A stretch of DNA of 64,000 bases from CBDCUQ01 sp965222835. GTDB taxonomy: Bacteria; Pseudomonadota; Alphaproteobacteria; Rhizobiales; Hyphomicrobiaceae. The translations under genes and the position numbers were made by a program. The stretch is taken from contig CBDCUQ010000004.1 in NCBI GenBank assembly GCA_965222835.1, positions 992,001-1,056,000 of the forward strand, read 5' to 3'. This document shows positions 36,472-45,589 of the stretch, piece by piece (the first letter of the stretch is position 1; every line of letters starts with the position of its first letter). The notes beneath the pieces were generated by a model, which saw only the letters and a program-made list of their open reading frames with translations, ran no database searches and was not told where the DNA came from.

Positions 36472-37020
36472 ATGACGGACAACACGCAAGGTCGCGAAGA
36501 CTTGCTTTTGGCTCTCGAACGGACGCTCGATACGTATGGCGCGGATCAGACGCGATGGCCGGATGGGGATCGGGTGCGTTTTGAGGCGTTGATTGAAGAG
36601 GATGCGCGTGCGCGCCAGCTCATGGCCGAAGCGGCGGCGCTTGATTGTGTGCTTGATCTGGCTCATCCGGCGGTTTCCGAGAACCACGATGCGCTGGCCG
36701 ATCGCATTGTCGCGGCTGCGGCGCGCACGCCGCGCGTGGGGGAGGGCGACGCGCCGGAGAATGTGCACATTCTGAACCCGGCTTTGCGGCGTGTGCGGAC
36801 CAGCGAGCGGAGCGCAGGCAGACCGGCGAAGCGGGACTGGGCGGCGATGGCGCTTCTTGCCGCTTCTTTGTTGATGGGGGTGTTTGCCGGGCTGAGTGGT
36901 CGTGCGGACGGTGTTCTGTCCCTGGTCGTGGGCGAGGCCCAGGCGGCTTCGCTCGACGATGAGGCGGCGTTGGCACTCGGTGAGGACATCAATGACATTG
37001 CTGGGGATGGTCTATGGTGA
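36472..37020 (+). CDS. Probable anti-sigma factor, single-pass membrane protein
   Basis: A 182-residue protein with an acidic N-terminal cytoplasmic domain (residues 1-120) and one membrane helix (WAAMALLAASLLMGVFAGLSG, about 123-143), followed by a short periplasmic tail. Location right after an ECF sigma gene and topology fit an anti-sigma factor. The N-terminus LERTLDTYGADQTRWPDGDR is one I have seen in proteins at such loci, but no zinc-binding HxxxCxxC motif is present. Its end overlaps the next gene by 7 bases. Confidence 0.7.
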   Translation: MTDNTQGREDLLLALERTLDTYGADQTRWPDGDRVRFEALIEEDARARQLMAEAAALDCVLDLAHPAVSENHDALADRIVAAAARTPRVGEGDAPENVHILNPALRRVRTSERSAGRPAKRDWAAMALLAASLLMGVFAGLSGRADGVLSLVVGEAQAASLDDEAALALGEDINDIAGDGLW

Positions 37021-37628
37021 GTGAGTCAAGGACTCCAGTATCTGTTTTGCGGTGGGCTTCAGCGCCGCGCTGGGTCAAGCTTCTGCTGCTCTTTTCGTTA
37101 TCCCTCAATCTCGTGATTGCCGGCATGCTTGCGGGTGCGGTGTGGAGCAAAAAACCGGTCTATCGGGGCAGCAGCCGGACCAAATCCGAGATCAGCTTCT
37201 ACAGTTTTGCACGGACGCTTCCAAAAGAGCGGGCAACGGCGCTGCGCCGGGCGGCGCGGGGCGCCAAGAAAGATCTGCGGCCGTATCTCCTGCAAATCGT
37301 GGCTGCCCGGCGCGCCGCGGCGGAGGCGCTTGCGCACGACCCGTTTGATGCCGAAAAGCTTAAGGCTGCCTTTGCCAAGGTTGGAGCGGCGCAACAACAC
37401 CTCAAAGCCGCCGCGACAGAGACCATTGTCGAAACGGTGGCGACACTGACGCCGGATGAACGCCGGGATCTTGGCGCGTGGTGGGTTGCGCGAAAGCCTT
37501 ATCTGTTCCGGGATCCGCCGCCGCCAAAGCCAAAGAAGAAGCGCAAGTCGCGCAAGAGGAAGTCCACGAGCAAGAAGACGACTACGACCGAGACGGAGGC
37601 TTCTCCCCCGCCTGCGCCTACGAAATAA
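37014..37628 (+). CDS. Periplasmic heavy-metal-sensor-like protein (CnrX/Spy type)
   Basis: A 204-residue protein with an N-terminal membrane helix (WVKLLLLFSLSLNLVIAGMLAG) and a helical periplasmic domain of the heavy-metal resistance/periplasmic sensor type (about residues 60-160, with LPKERATALRRAARGAKKDLRPYLLQIVAARR and LTPDERRDLGAWW). The C-terminus is a Lys/Arg/Thr-rich tail of about 40 residues. It probably modulates the anti-sigma protein encoded just before it. No His/Met-rich metal site is obvious, so the ligand is open. Confidence 0.75.
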   Translation: MVSESRTPVSVLRWASAPRWVKLLLLFSLSLNLVIAGMLAGAVWSKKPVYRGSSRTKSEISFYSFARTLPKERATALRRAARGAKKDLRPYLLQIVAARRAAAEALAHDPFDAEKLKAAFAKVGAAQQHLKAAATETIVETVATLTPDERRDLGAWWVARKPYLFRDPPPPKPKKKRKSRKRKSTSKKTTTTETEASPPPAPTK

Positions 37629-37766
37629 TGCCTTGCGCCGCTTAGAGCGCGTTCGATTGCGTTGGGTTCGATTGGCGTCTTGTCTGTGCGCTCCAAGTAT
37701 TTATTTGAGAGTCTGAGTCACGCTCTCGATTGAAACGCAAGTGCCTCAATCTCGAACGATCGGGCT

Positions 37767-38930
37767 CTAGCAGAGTTTGCCTGTCGCAGTATGCTCTTCG
37801 CCGGCCGGTTTAAAGAAATCGGGTTGGGCTGCGAGGGAAAGCATGGTGGCGACGCGCCATTCCTTGGGGCTTGCGGGGAGTTCGACAAGGAAGGCGTCCT
37901 GCAACTCTAGGAACGCGCGGGCCAAGGACAGCGAAAGAGATGTTTCGCCCGGAGCGTGGTCCGCTGCTGTGCCTGAGAGTTTGATTTCGATCTCAGCGAG
38001 GTCATCGGCGGCGTGGGCCGAAAATTCGATCGTTGCGTTTTCGCCGGCGCGCGACAAGGTCTCGGTGAAGAGATTGGCCAGGATCTGGCGGAGGAGCCGG
38101 ACGTCAGCGAGAAGCTCGAGACCGTCTTCGACATTGATCTCGAGATCGATGGCGTGCGTGTTGGCTTCGCTTGCGCAGGCGTGCCACGTTGCGGCCGCAA
38201 GCGATCTGAGGTCGACCGGGATTGGTGGCGCGGCTTTCTCGGGCCGTGCCAGAATCTGGGTCAGGACCAAGGTATCCTCTGCGCATTTCAGGAGGGCGCG
38301 GCCGCTGTCGCGAATGTGATCGACGTATTCCCGGTAACGCGGGTGTCCGACGGGCCCGAACAATTCCGCGGTCATGACGTCGGAGAAGCCAATGACCGCG
38401 TTAAGGGGTGTACGCAGCTCGTGACTGACTTGTGCCATGAGGTCGGCCCAGGCCTGTCCGCGCCGCTCCGCCTCGCGATTGCGCCGCGTTGCAACATCAG
38501 CGATTTCGACGAGGCGTTGCGATTGTACTTCGAGAGAGAAAGCGTGTGCCGCGAGATTGGCCTGGCAGCTGATATTCGGAATTGCGGGTGGTGTGGGACC
38601 CACTGGCTCGACGGCAAATTCCGGAGCGGGGTCAGGCATGAGGGACAGGGTATCGGCTGGTGACGTAGAGGGCCGGGCGCATTGCAGAATCGCTAATAGG
38701 ACGAGTGCTAGACCGGTAAGAATGAGGAGGGGTTTGAGAGAGGCGCTGCCGGGAGAAATCTCGAAAAGTGCAAGTGTCAACAAGTGCACAAAGGCGGCGA
38801 GCTGTAGAGCATATGTAAGAGCGCGTTTGGGGCGCGTCCTTGTGAGGGATTTGAAGTTCGTTATGCCCATTGCGAGCGCTTGCCAGTTGGCAAACGTCCC
38901 CCGCGGATGGGCGGTTGCCTGCCCCGCCAT
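37767..38930 (-). CDS. Histidine kinase-like protein with degenerate ATP domain
   Basis: About 387 residues with two membrane helices (about 45-85) and a PleC/PdhS-type dimerisation domain (MAQVSHELRTPLNAVIGFSD, phosphoacceptor His near 170). The C-terminal ATPase domain is odd: QILANLFTETLSRAG stands at the N box but the Asn needed for magnesium is replaced, and no G1 (DxGxG) or G2 (GxGLGL) loop is seen. It may act as a phosphotransfer or scaffold protein and not as a kinase. The start with GAGGAGAGAGGG in front (38930) was preferred over one six codons upstream. Confidence 0.75.
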   Translation of the reverse strand: MAGQATAHPRGTFANWQALAMGITNFKSLTRTRPKRALTYALQLAAFVHLLTLALFEISPGSASLKPLLILTGLALVLLAILQCARPSTSPADTLSLMPDPAPEFAVEPVGPTPPAIPNISCQANLAAHAFSLEVQSQRLVEIADVATRRNREAERRGQAWADLMAQVSHELRTPLNAVIGFSDVMTAELFGPVGHPRYREYVDHIRDSGRALLKCAEDTLVLTQILARPEKAAPPIPVDLRSLAAATWHACASEANTHAIDLEINVEDGLELLADVRLLRQILANLFTETLSRAGENATIEFSAHAADDLAEIEIKLSGTAADHAPGETSLSLSLARAFLELQDAFLVELPASPKEWRVATMLSLAAQPDFFKPAGEEHTATGKLC

Positions 38931-39074
38931 CCCTCTCTCCTCGCCCATGTATCGTGCCGTTGCCCAGAGTGATTCAGCCGAAGTACACCGTCCGAATCAT
39001 GTCCCACGTTCACTGATTCGCGAGTCGCCTGTCGAGGGAGAATAAATCCGTCAAGCACCCCTTGAGAGATTTCC

Positions 39075-41726
39075 TTAGCTGTCCAGCATTTTTGTCACGA
39101 TCTCGTAGCTGTCGCGCGAGAGGTCTGGAGCCTCAGCAATCTTACGGAGCATATTTCGGGCTTTCGACCGGCGCTTGGCCTCAAGTGCCCGCCAGCTGCG
39201 GAACGTGCCCAGCATGCGGGCTGCGACCTGGGGGTTGAAGCGATCGATTTCCAAGACCTTGCGGCCGACGAATTGATAGCCGGCGCCGTCCGCCCGGTTG
39301 AACTGCGACGGGTTCTGCAGGGCGAAGTTTCCAATGAGGGCGCGCACTTTATTGGGCGTTTTAAGGTCGAACAGGGGATGTTTGGTGAGAGTTTCCACCC
39401 GCTCAAGCGTCTCCGGGATGGGCGCCACGGCCTGGGCGGCGAACCAGGTGTCAATCACCAGATGATCCTTCTGCCATTTGTCACGGAAGCGCTTGAGGGC
39501 CGCTTGGCGTTCGGGGCCGGGCTCGCCTGCTAGGAGAAAAAGGGCGTGGGCTTCATCCGTCATGTTGTTGGCGGATCGGAAATGGTGGACCAGGCGGGCG
39601 CGGTCTTCCTCACCCTGGCGGGCACAGAGGAGGGTCAGTGCTGCGTTGCGAAGGGCGCGCTTTCCGGCGCTTTTGGCGTCCGGCGAGAAGGTGCCTCTGG
39701 GTTTGGACTTTGCATAGATCTCTTCCAAATCCGGGCCGAGTGTGGTGGCCACCAGTTTCGATAGCTGGCGATGGGCTTTGAAAACCAAGTCGTGGTTGAC
39801 GTTGCGGGCGATCTCACGGGCAATGTCTGCTTGGCTCGGCAACCTTAGAAGCTCCGCACGATAAGCCGGCTCCAGGCGGTGGTTGGCGACGGCGTGGCCC
39901 AAGGCCTTGGCGAAAGCTTTTCCCCGGGTGGAGCGCTTTCCCGCCATCATGGCCGCAACAGACTCGATGAGGAGCCGGGTTGCGTATGTATTGGCGGCCT
40001 GCCAGCGATTGAAGAGATCGCTGTCGTGCGCCATCAGGAATTCGAGGTCGCGATCGCTGAGATCGAGGGCGAGCTTGACCGGGGCTGAGAAACCACGCAT
40101 CAGCGAGAGCACGGGACGGGAGGGGACCTCATCGAAGACAAAGGTTTCTTTCGCCTTGGTGATCTGCAACACGCCATCCTTGAGTGGGCCGTGGCCCTGG
40201 AGTACGAGCGGGACGTCCTTGCCGTTGGCCCCGAGTAATCCGACGCGAACTGGAATGTGCAGCGGCTTTTTATTGGTTTGGCCCGGTGTCGGTTTGTGGA
40301 CCTGCTCGATTTTGAGCTCGGCAGTTTTGCGGGATTTGTCATGCGTCAACCGGCAAACGAGTTCCGGTGTACCGGATTGGGCGTACCAGAGTTTGAATTG
40401 CGAAAGATCGCGGCCGTTGGCATCTTCGAAGGCTGCAAGAAAATCTTCGATGGTTGCGGCGTCGCCGTCATGACGCTCGAAGTAGAGGTCCATTCCTTTT
40501 CGGAATCCGGCTTCGCCTAGGATGGTGGCGATCATACGCACCAGTTCCGCGCCTTTCTCGTAGACGGTGGGCGTGTAGAAGTTGTTGATCTCGATGTAGC
40601 TCGCGGGGCGAACGGGGTGCGCGAGCGGTCCGGCGTCTTCCGGAAATTGTAGCGCTTTTAGCTGTCTGACGTCGGCGATGCGCTGAACGGTGCGACTGCG
40701 CTCATCGGCGGAGAACTCCTGGTCCCGATAGACGGTGAGACCTTCCTTAAGGCAGAGCTGAAACCAATCGCGGCAGGTAATGCGATTGCCGGTCCAGTTG
40801 TGAAAATATTCGTGGGCGACGACGCTCTCGATGGCGGCAAACATGGTGTCGTTTGCCGTCTCCTGTGAGGCCAGGATGAGGCGATCGTTGAAGACGTTGA
40901 GTCCCTTATTCTCCATTGCGCCCATGTTGAAGTCGGAGACGGCGACAATGTTGAAGATATCGAGGTCGTATTCGCGTCCGAAGCGCTTTTCGTCCCATCG
41001 CATAGACCGTTTCAGGGATTCCATGGCCCAGTGGGCGCGCGCTTCTTTTCCGTGCTCGACGTAAATGTTGAGCGCGACCTGGCGCCCGGACATGGTTGTA
41101 AAAGTAGAGCTCTCAACCCCGAGGTCACCGCCAACCAGAGCAAACAAATAGCAAGGCTTGGGATGCGGGTCGCGCCATATGGCGAAGTGGCGTTTGGTGT
41201 CCTTGCAGCGGCCTTTCTTCACGAGGTTGCCGTTGGCCAGAAGGATGGGGGTCTCGGTGCGATCGGCTTCAATGCGGCAGGTGTAGGTCGACAGGACATC
41301 GGGCCTGTCGATGAAATAGGTGATGCGACGGAAGCCTTCGGCTTCGCACTGGGTGCAGAAAACGCCACGAGACCGGTACAGGCCTTCGAGGGCTTTGTTG
41401 GCTTCGGGGTTTAGAATTGTGGTGATGTTGAGAGTGAACGGTGCGGCCGGCGGCTTTGCGATGGTGAGGCTTTTCGCAGAGCGCGTCATTGCGCCCTTCT
41501 CAAGCTTCTTTCCATTGAGGCGGATGTCCTCAAGCTCAAAGGTCTCGCCGTCGAGTTCGAGGGGCACGGACGTCTCGCCGACGGCCGGATTGCGGCGGAT
41601 CTTGAGCTGCGACGTTACGCGAGTTGCCGTCGGATGAAGGTGGACGTCGAGATCGACCTGATCAATGAGGTAGGCCGGGGGCTTGTAATCCTTGAGGTGG
41701 ATGGGGCGTGGCGTGTCGGTCTTCAT
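39075..41726 (-). CDS. pepN: Aminopeptidase N, M1 family
   Basis: About 883 residues. The exopeptidase motif GAMEN is in MGAMENKGLNVFN and the zinc site is VAHEYFHNWTGN with the third ligand in LKEGLTVYRDQEF. The enzyme removes N-terminal residues from peptides in the cytoplasm. The ATG at 41726 has AAGAAAG in front and gives the usual start KTDTPRPIHLKDYKPP; an upstream start at 41756 lacks a ribosome site. It lies downstream of purQ on the same strand, where purL is often found. Confidence 0.95.
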   Translation of the reverse strand: MKTDTPRPIHLKDYKPPAYLIDQVDLDVHLHPTATRVTSQLKIRRNPAVGETSVPLELDGETFELEDIRLNGKKLEKGAMTRSAKSLTIAKPPAAPFTLNITTILNPEANKALEGLYRSRGVFCTQCEAEGFRRITYFIDRPDVLSTYTCRIEADRTETPILLANGNLVKKGRCKDTKRHFAIWRDPHPKPCYLFALVGGDLGVESSTFTTMSGRQVALNIYVEHGKEARAHWAMESLKRSMRWDEKRFGREYDLDIFNIVAVSDFNMGAMENKGLNVFNDRLILASQETANDTMFAAIESVVAHEYFHNWTGNRITCRDWFQLCLKEGLTVYRDQEFSADERSRTVQRIADVRQLKALQFPEDAGPLAHPVRPASYIEINNFYTPTVYEKGAELVRMIATILGEAGFRKGMDLYFERHDGDAATIEDFLAAFEDANGRDLSQFKLWYAQSGTPELVCRLTHDKSRKTAELKIEQVHKPTPGQTNKKPLHIPVRVGLLGANGKDVPLVLQGHGPLKDGVLQITKAKETFVFDEVPSRPVLSLMRGFSAPVKLALDLSDRDLEFLMAHDSDLFNRWQAANTYATRLLIESVAAMMAGKRSTRGKAFAKALGHAVANHRLEPAYRAELLRLPSQADIAREIARNVNHDLVFKAHRQLSKLVATTLGPDLEEIYAKSKPRGTFSPDAKSAGKRALRNAALTLLCARQGEEDRARLVHHFRSANNMTDEAHALFLLAGEPGPERQAALKRFRDKWQKDHLVIDTWFAAQAVAPIPETLERVETLTKHPLFDLKTPNKVRALIGNFALQNPSQFNRADGAGYQFVGRKVLEIDRFNPQVAARMLGTFRSWRALEAKRRSKARNMLRKIAEAPDLSRDSYEIVTKMLDS

Positions 41727-41838
41727 CACAGGTCTTTCTTCGCCGAGTGATTGCATGAAGCGGCGGGCCGTCGGGATGGACGTGGATCGGACTGTAACTT
41801 TGGCGCATCCTTAAGCGAAGCATAGGACGCGGGCCAGA

Positions 41839-42540
41839 TCATGCGGCCTCTGCCATGCTGACGACGACGCTTTCAAATATCCGCCGACCGTCCGTGCCAC
41901 CGAGGATGGTCTCGTACAGCCGTTCCGGATGAGGCATCATGCCGAGAATGCGGCCATCTTTGGAACACACACCGGCGATGTTGCGCTGGGCGCCGTTGGG
42001 GCACGTTTCCGGAGAGACGTTGCCATCGCTATCCGCATAACGGAAAACGACGCGGCCTTCGTCCTCGAGCATGCCGAGTGTGTTCCTGTCGGCGAAATAA
42101 TTGCCCTCGGCATGCGCGACGGGAATTTTGATGACCTGGCCATCGCGATAGCATTGCGTGAAAAACGTCTTTGCGTTGTCGACACGGAGATAGACGTCTT
42201 TGCACAGGAATTTCAGAGACGCATTGCGCATCAGCACGCCCGGCAGAAGCCCTGACTCACACAGCACCTGGAAGCCGTTGCAGATGCCGAGCACAGGTGT
42301 GCCGTCTTTGGCTTTGGCGATCACGTCGCGCATGATGGGAGAATGTGCGGCCATGGCGCCGCAACGCAGATAATCGCCATAGGTGAAGCCGCCGGGCAGA
42401 ATGATGAGATCGGACGGTGGGACCGAGGCGTCGCCGTGCCAGACCATGGTCACCGGAAAGCCGGTGATCCGTTCAACGGCCACCTTGACGTCGCGGTCGC
42501 AATTGGAGCCGGGAAAGACGATGACGGAAACGCGCATCAT
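41839..42540 (-). CDS. purQ: FGAM synthase, glutaminase subunit
   Basis: A 233-residue class I glutamine amidotransferase that feeds ammonia to PurL in purine synthesis. It opens RVSVIVFPGSNCDRD, has GGFTYGDYLR, the nucleophile Cys in GICNGFQVL, and the His-Glu pair in MMPHPER. The ATG overlaps the stop of the upstream secreted-protein gene (ATGA) with AAGGTG in front. PurL, the third subunit, is not adjacent; pepN follows instead. Confidence 0.95.
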   Translation of the reverse strand: MMRVSVIVFPGSNCDRDVKVAVERITGFPVTMVWHGDASVPPSDLIILPGGFTYGDYLRCGAMAAHSPIMRDVIAKAKDGTPVLGICNGFQVLCESGLLPGVLMRNASLKFLCKDVYLRVDNAKTFFTQCYRDGQVIKIPVAHAEGNYFADRNTLGMLEDEGRVVFRYADSDGNVSPETCPNGAQRNIAGVCSKDGRILGMMPHPERLYETILGGTDGRRIFESVVVSMAEAA

Positions 42541-43079
42541 GGTTTCACCTTGCACTGGCCTTCTTCGAGAGCTTCGATGTCCTTGCCGCGAAACGACGAG
42601 GCGCGCAAGGCGAGACCCTTGGGTTTGATGACGGCAATCAACAGGGATTCGTCCTCGGCCAGCCCGTCGAGGCTTTTTGGTCCGGGTGCCCAGAGTTGTG
42701 TCTCACCCTTCGCGGATACATCGAAGGGGCAGCCTTTGGCACACGCCTCTTTCTGACGCGTTGCGAAGCCGCCGGAGTGGCTGTCGCCGGCGTCGGTCAC
42801 CGTCCACGTCCCCTTCCGGGCATTGTCGGCAGCGGGTGAAATCTTGAGAGCAATTGTGCCGGTCGTGGCATTGGCGGCCCCGGTTGCGACGACAACGGCG
42901 CGGGTCTCGCATGTGAGTTCGAAGGGTTTTCCGGCTTCGACTTTTAGTGTGTCGGCATGTGCGTCCGCAACGGTAAGGGTTGCCGCCAAGAGGAGTGGGA
43001 TTCGCCGTACCAGCCTGGGCGCTGGAGTGGCCGGTTCCGGCTGGGATGACCGAGACGTGCTGCGGCCAGGACGGCTCAA
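42537..43079 (-). CDS. Unknown secreted protein inside the purine gene run
   Basis: About 180 residues. The likely start is a TTG that overlaps the PurS stop (TTGA), which gives an N-terminus rich in Arg/Pro/Ser, then a signal-like core (RRIPLLLAATLTVADAHA) and a beta-rich domain with three or four cysteines (FELTCETRA; CAKGCPF; GQCKVKP). The stop overlaps the purQ start. The overlaps at both ends argue for a real, co-translated gene. I do not recognise the family and see no link to purine synthesis. Confidence 0.6.
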   Translation of the reverse strand: MSRPGRSTSRSSQPEPATPAPRLVRRIPLLLAATLTVADAHADTLKVEAGKPFELTCETRAVVVATGAANATTGTIALKISPAADNARKGTWTVTDAGDSHSGGFATRQKEACAKGCPFDVSAKGETQLWAPGPKSLDGLAEDESLLIAVIKPKGLALRASSFRGKDIEALEEGQCKVKP

Positions 43080-43318
43080 CGGACCAGCTCGTAGCTGTAA
43101 TTCTCGATGACCGTATTGGCGAGAAGGTCCTTGCACATGCGTTCGACGGCGTCCTTCGCCTTGGCCTCGTCGTCCTCGGCAAGTGCCACTTCGATGTACT
43201 TGCCCTGGCGGACCTCTTCGATGCCGTTGAAGCCAAGGGCGCCGAGGGCACCTTGGATCGCCTTGCCTTGCGGATCGAGCACGCCGTTTTTCAATGTGAT
43301 GCGGATGCGGGCCTTCAT
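43076..43318 (-). CDS. purS: FGAM synthase, PurS subunit
   Basis: An 80-residue protein with the usual features ARIRITLKNGVLDPQGKAIQGALGALG and EVRQGKYIEVAL. PurS dimers join PurQ and PurL in the three-subunit enzyme. A longer in-frame stretch upstream to 43441 has no similarity and lies over the spacer to purC, so the ATG at 43318 is used. Confidence 0.95.
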   Translation of the reverse strand: MKARIRITLKNGVLDPQGKAIQGALGALGFNGIEEVRQGKYIEVALAEDDEAKAKDAVERMCKDLLANTVIENYSYELVR

Positions 43319-43409
43319 GATGTCCTCAGTTGTGGGCAGCGGGCAGCGGGGAGCGGCCAACGTGAGGTGGTTACCCTGACGTCCGTTGCCGGCTGCCCGT
43401 TGCCTCGCT

Positions 43410-44198
43410 TTAGTTCGGTTTTCCGGCGGGGTTGGAGGCAACCAGAACCGGCCCGGTTCCCTGGGGCGGGCGGTTCTCCGTTAGGACGCCAAGGCGCTTG
43501 GCGACCTCTTGGTAGGCCTCAAGCACGCCGCCCATGTCGCGGCGGAAGCGGTCCTTGTCAAGTTTGTCGGACGTGTTGATGTCCCACAGGCGGCAGCAAT
43601 CCGGGCTGATTTCATCGGCCAGGATGATCCGGGGCACATCGTTGTCCCAGTGACGGCCGAACTCCATCTTGAAGTCGACGAGGCGGATACCAATGCCCAA
43701 GAACAGGCCGACCAAGAAGTCATTGATTCTCAGGGCGAGTTGCATCAGCTCGTCGAGGTCCGCCGGCGTGGCCCAGCCAAATGCCGTGATGTGTTCCTCG
43801 GTCACCATCGGGTCGTTGAGGTCGTCATCCTTCAGGTAGAATTCGACGATGGAGCGGGGCAGGGCCGAGCCCTCCTCAAGCCCAAGGCGGGTTGCGATCG
43901 AGCCGGCTGCAACGTTGCGTACGACCACCTCGAGGGGAATGATCTCCACCTCGTGGATGAGCTGTTCGCGCATGTTGAGGCGCTTGATGAAATGGGTCGG
44001 CACGCCGATTTCGTCTAGGCGCACGAAGATGTACTCGGAAATGCGGTTGTTCAGAACACCCTTGCCTTCAATCAAGGCGTGCTTCTTCGCGTTGAACGCT
44101 GTTGCGTCATCTTTGAAGTGCTGAATGATGGTTCCGGGCTCGGGGCCCTCATACAGAATCTTCGCTTTGCCTTCGTAGATCCGCCGCCGCTTGTTCAT
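43410..44198 (-). CDS. purC: SAICAR synthase
   Basis: A 262-residue enzyme of purine synthesis that joins aspartate to CAIR with ATP. It has the start RRRIYEGKAKILYEGPEPG and the motifs VVVRNVAAGS, RLVDFKMEFGRH and ILADEISPDCCRLWD. The ATG at 44198 has AAAGGA 8-9 bases before it; an upstream start adds ten residues. It heads the purC-purS-(unknown)-purQ run. Confidence 0.96.
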   Translation of the reverse strand: MNKRRRIYEGKAKILYEGPEPGTIIQHFKDDATAFNAKKHALIEGKGVLNNRISEYIFVRLDEIGVPTHFIKRLNMREQLIHEVEIIPLEVVVRNVAAGSIATRLGLEEGSALPRSIVEFYLKDDDLNDPMVTEEHITAFGWATPADLDELMQLALRINDFLVGLFLGIGIRLVDFKMEFGRHWDNDVPRIILADEISPDCCRLWDINTSDKLDKDRFRRDMGGVLEAYQEVAKRLGVLTENRPPQGTGPVLVASNPAGKPN

Positions 44199-44543
44199 TG
44201 ATCTAGGTCCTTTGACGATCAAGCTCATGCTGTAGTTTTTATATGAGAGACGGATCGATCGCGCACAGCTGGCCCATTGAACTTACAGGGAGTTTTCGAC
44301 TTCGCCTGGTGTGAATGTATCCGGCAGGACGCTCAAAAATCCTGCCCACGAGACTAGCGGAACAGGGGGGGCGAGACAATGTTAACAAGGGTCGACTCAG
44401 CGTCGAGGTTAGTATGGACAGCAAGCCGTTGATTTGTCTTGTCCGGCAGGCTACCGGTCGCGATAGCGTCCGGCCCGCGGCCGCAAACTCTGCACGCTCG
44501 GCGGGTGGAAACAAACACAGAACACGCTTTGGTGGAGATCCTT
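44199..44543. other. Divergent promoter region between purC and the zeta inhibitor gene
   Basis: This 345-base spacer separates divergent start codons and must contain both promoters. I see an AT-rich patch (GTAGTTTTTATATGAGAGA, 44233-44251) close to the purC start, which could supply a -10 region. No ORF of convincing composition, no riboswitch fold and no tRNA was recognised. Confidence 0.4.
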
Positions 44544-44873
44544 ATGACGACTTTTGATGACCGCGAGAAGGCCTTTGAGAAGAAATTCGCGCTCGATCAG
44601 GATTTGAAGTTCAAGGCCGAGAGCCGTCGCAACAAGGCACTTGCGGAATGGGCCGGCGGGAAGATGGGGCTCTCCGGCGCCGACCTCGATGCCTACATCA
44701 AGGCGGTGCGCAAAGCAGATCTCGAAGAGAAGGGCGATGACGATGTGTTCCGCAAGGTGAAAGGTGACCTTGTGGAGAAGGGGATCTCTGTCACCGATGA
44801 TGAGATTCGTGGTGTGATGGGTGAAGCCCTGGCTCAGGCTGTTGCGGAACTTGAGAAGGCGTCCGGCGCCTAA
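44544..44873 (+). CDS. F1 ATPase inhibitor, zeta subunit (DUF1476)
   Basis: A 109-residue alpha-helical protein of the DUF1476 family, known in alphaproteobacteria as the zeta subunit that blocks ATP hydrolysis by F1Fo ATP synthase. It begins MTTFDDREKAFEKKFALDQD and has ESRRNKALAEWAGGKMG. The N-terminal helix is the inhibitory part. The ATG at 44544 matches the family start. It stands alone between divergent purC and a convergent hydrolase gene. Confidence 0.93.
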   Translation: MTTFDDREKAFEKKFALDQDLKFKAESRRNKALAEWAGGKMGLSGADLDAYIKAVRKADLEEKGDDDVFRKVKGDLVEKGISVTDDEIRGVMGEALAQAVAELEKASGA

Positions 44874-44942
44874 TGGTTGCGCGTATGCGGGTGACGACAC
44901 TTGAACTGATCTGCATCACCTGAGGCCGCGTGGCGCTTCTGT

Positions 44943-45554
44943 TCAATGCCGTGTTTGGACGGCGTCTACACCGAGCCGCTTCATGAAGACTCCGAACGCG
45001 AGGAGCCCTTCCGGCCACGGTCCGTGCCCGGAAGCGGTGTTGATGTGTCCTAACGCGCCTGATTCAACAAGGACTGAGCCCCAAGCCTTTGCAAAACCGC
45101 GCGCGCGTTCCAGTAAGCAGTAGGGATCGTTCGAGGAGGCGAGGAGTGCGGATGGGAAGGGTAGCGGCTCAATCGGGACCGGCGCAAAGCCGGCCTCGCT
45201 GCCGTTGAAGGTCTCTCCTTCGGTGACCGGCCAGGTGTGGGCATTGTCGACGTCGGCGGGCGCGACCAGGAAAGCACCCTTTACCGGATGTGCTGGGATG
45301 CGGGCGATCTTGGCCGCGGCGTGCACCACCGTGATAACGCCAAGGCTATGCGCGACAAGCACGACGGGACGGACGCTGGCCGCGATCTCTTCGATCAAGC
45401 GCGCCACCCAGGCATCTTTGTCGGCGTTGACCCAGTCCAGCTGCTCGATGCGGCGTGCGGTGGTGAGGTTGCGCTCCCATCGGGATTGCCAATGGTCGGG
45501 TCCCGAACTCGACCAGCCCGGTACAATCAGAATATCGGCTTCGGAGGCTTTCAT
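44943..45554 (-). CDS. Small alpha/beta hydrolase, RBBP9/YdeN family
   Basis: A 203-residue serine hydrolase of the RBBP9/YdeN type. It begins with ILIVPGWSSSGPDHWQSRWE, has the nucleophile Ser in VAHSLGVI, an Asp in SSNDPYC and the His in ALGHINTASGHGPWPEG. These enzymes act on unknown small esters. The SecY-like gene lies just upstream on the same strand. Confidence 0.88.
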   Translation of the reverse strand: MKASEADILIVPGWSSSGPDHWQSRWERNLTTARRIEQLDWVNADKDAWVARLIEEIAASVRPVVLVAHSLGVITVVHAAAKIARIPAHPVKGAFLVAPADVDNAHTWPVTEGETFNGSEAGFAPVPIEPLPFPSALLASSNDPYCLLERARGFAKAWGSVLVESGALGHINTASGHGPWPEGLLAFGVFMKRLGVDAVQTRH

Positions 45555-45589
45555 GTGGGAGCCTGATCATCGGACGTCATGGCGCGCGA

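Noticed and set aside
43319..43409. Imperfect inverted repeat (GGCAGCGGGCAGC / GCTGCCCGTTGCC) between purC and purS as a terminator
   Set aside because: The stem has mismatches, the loop is over 30 bases and there is no T-run; it may be chance in GC-rich DNA.
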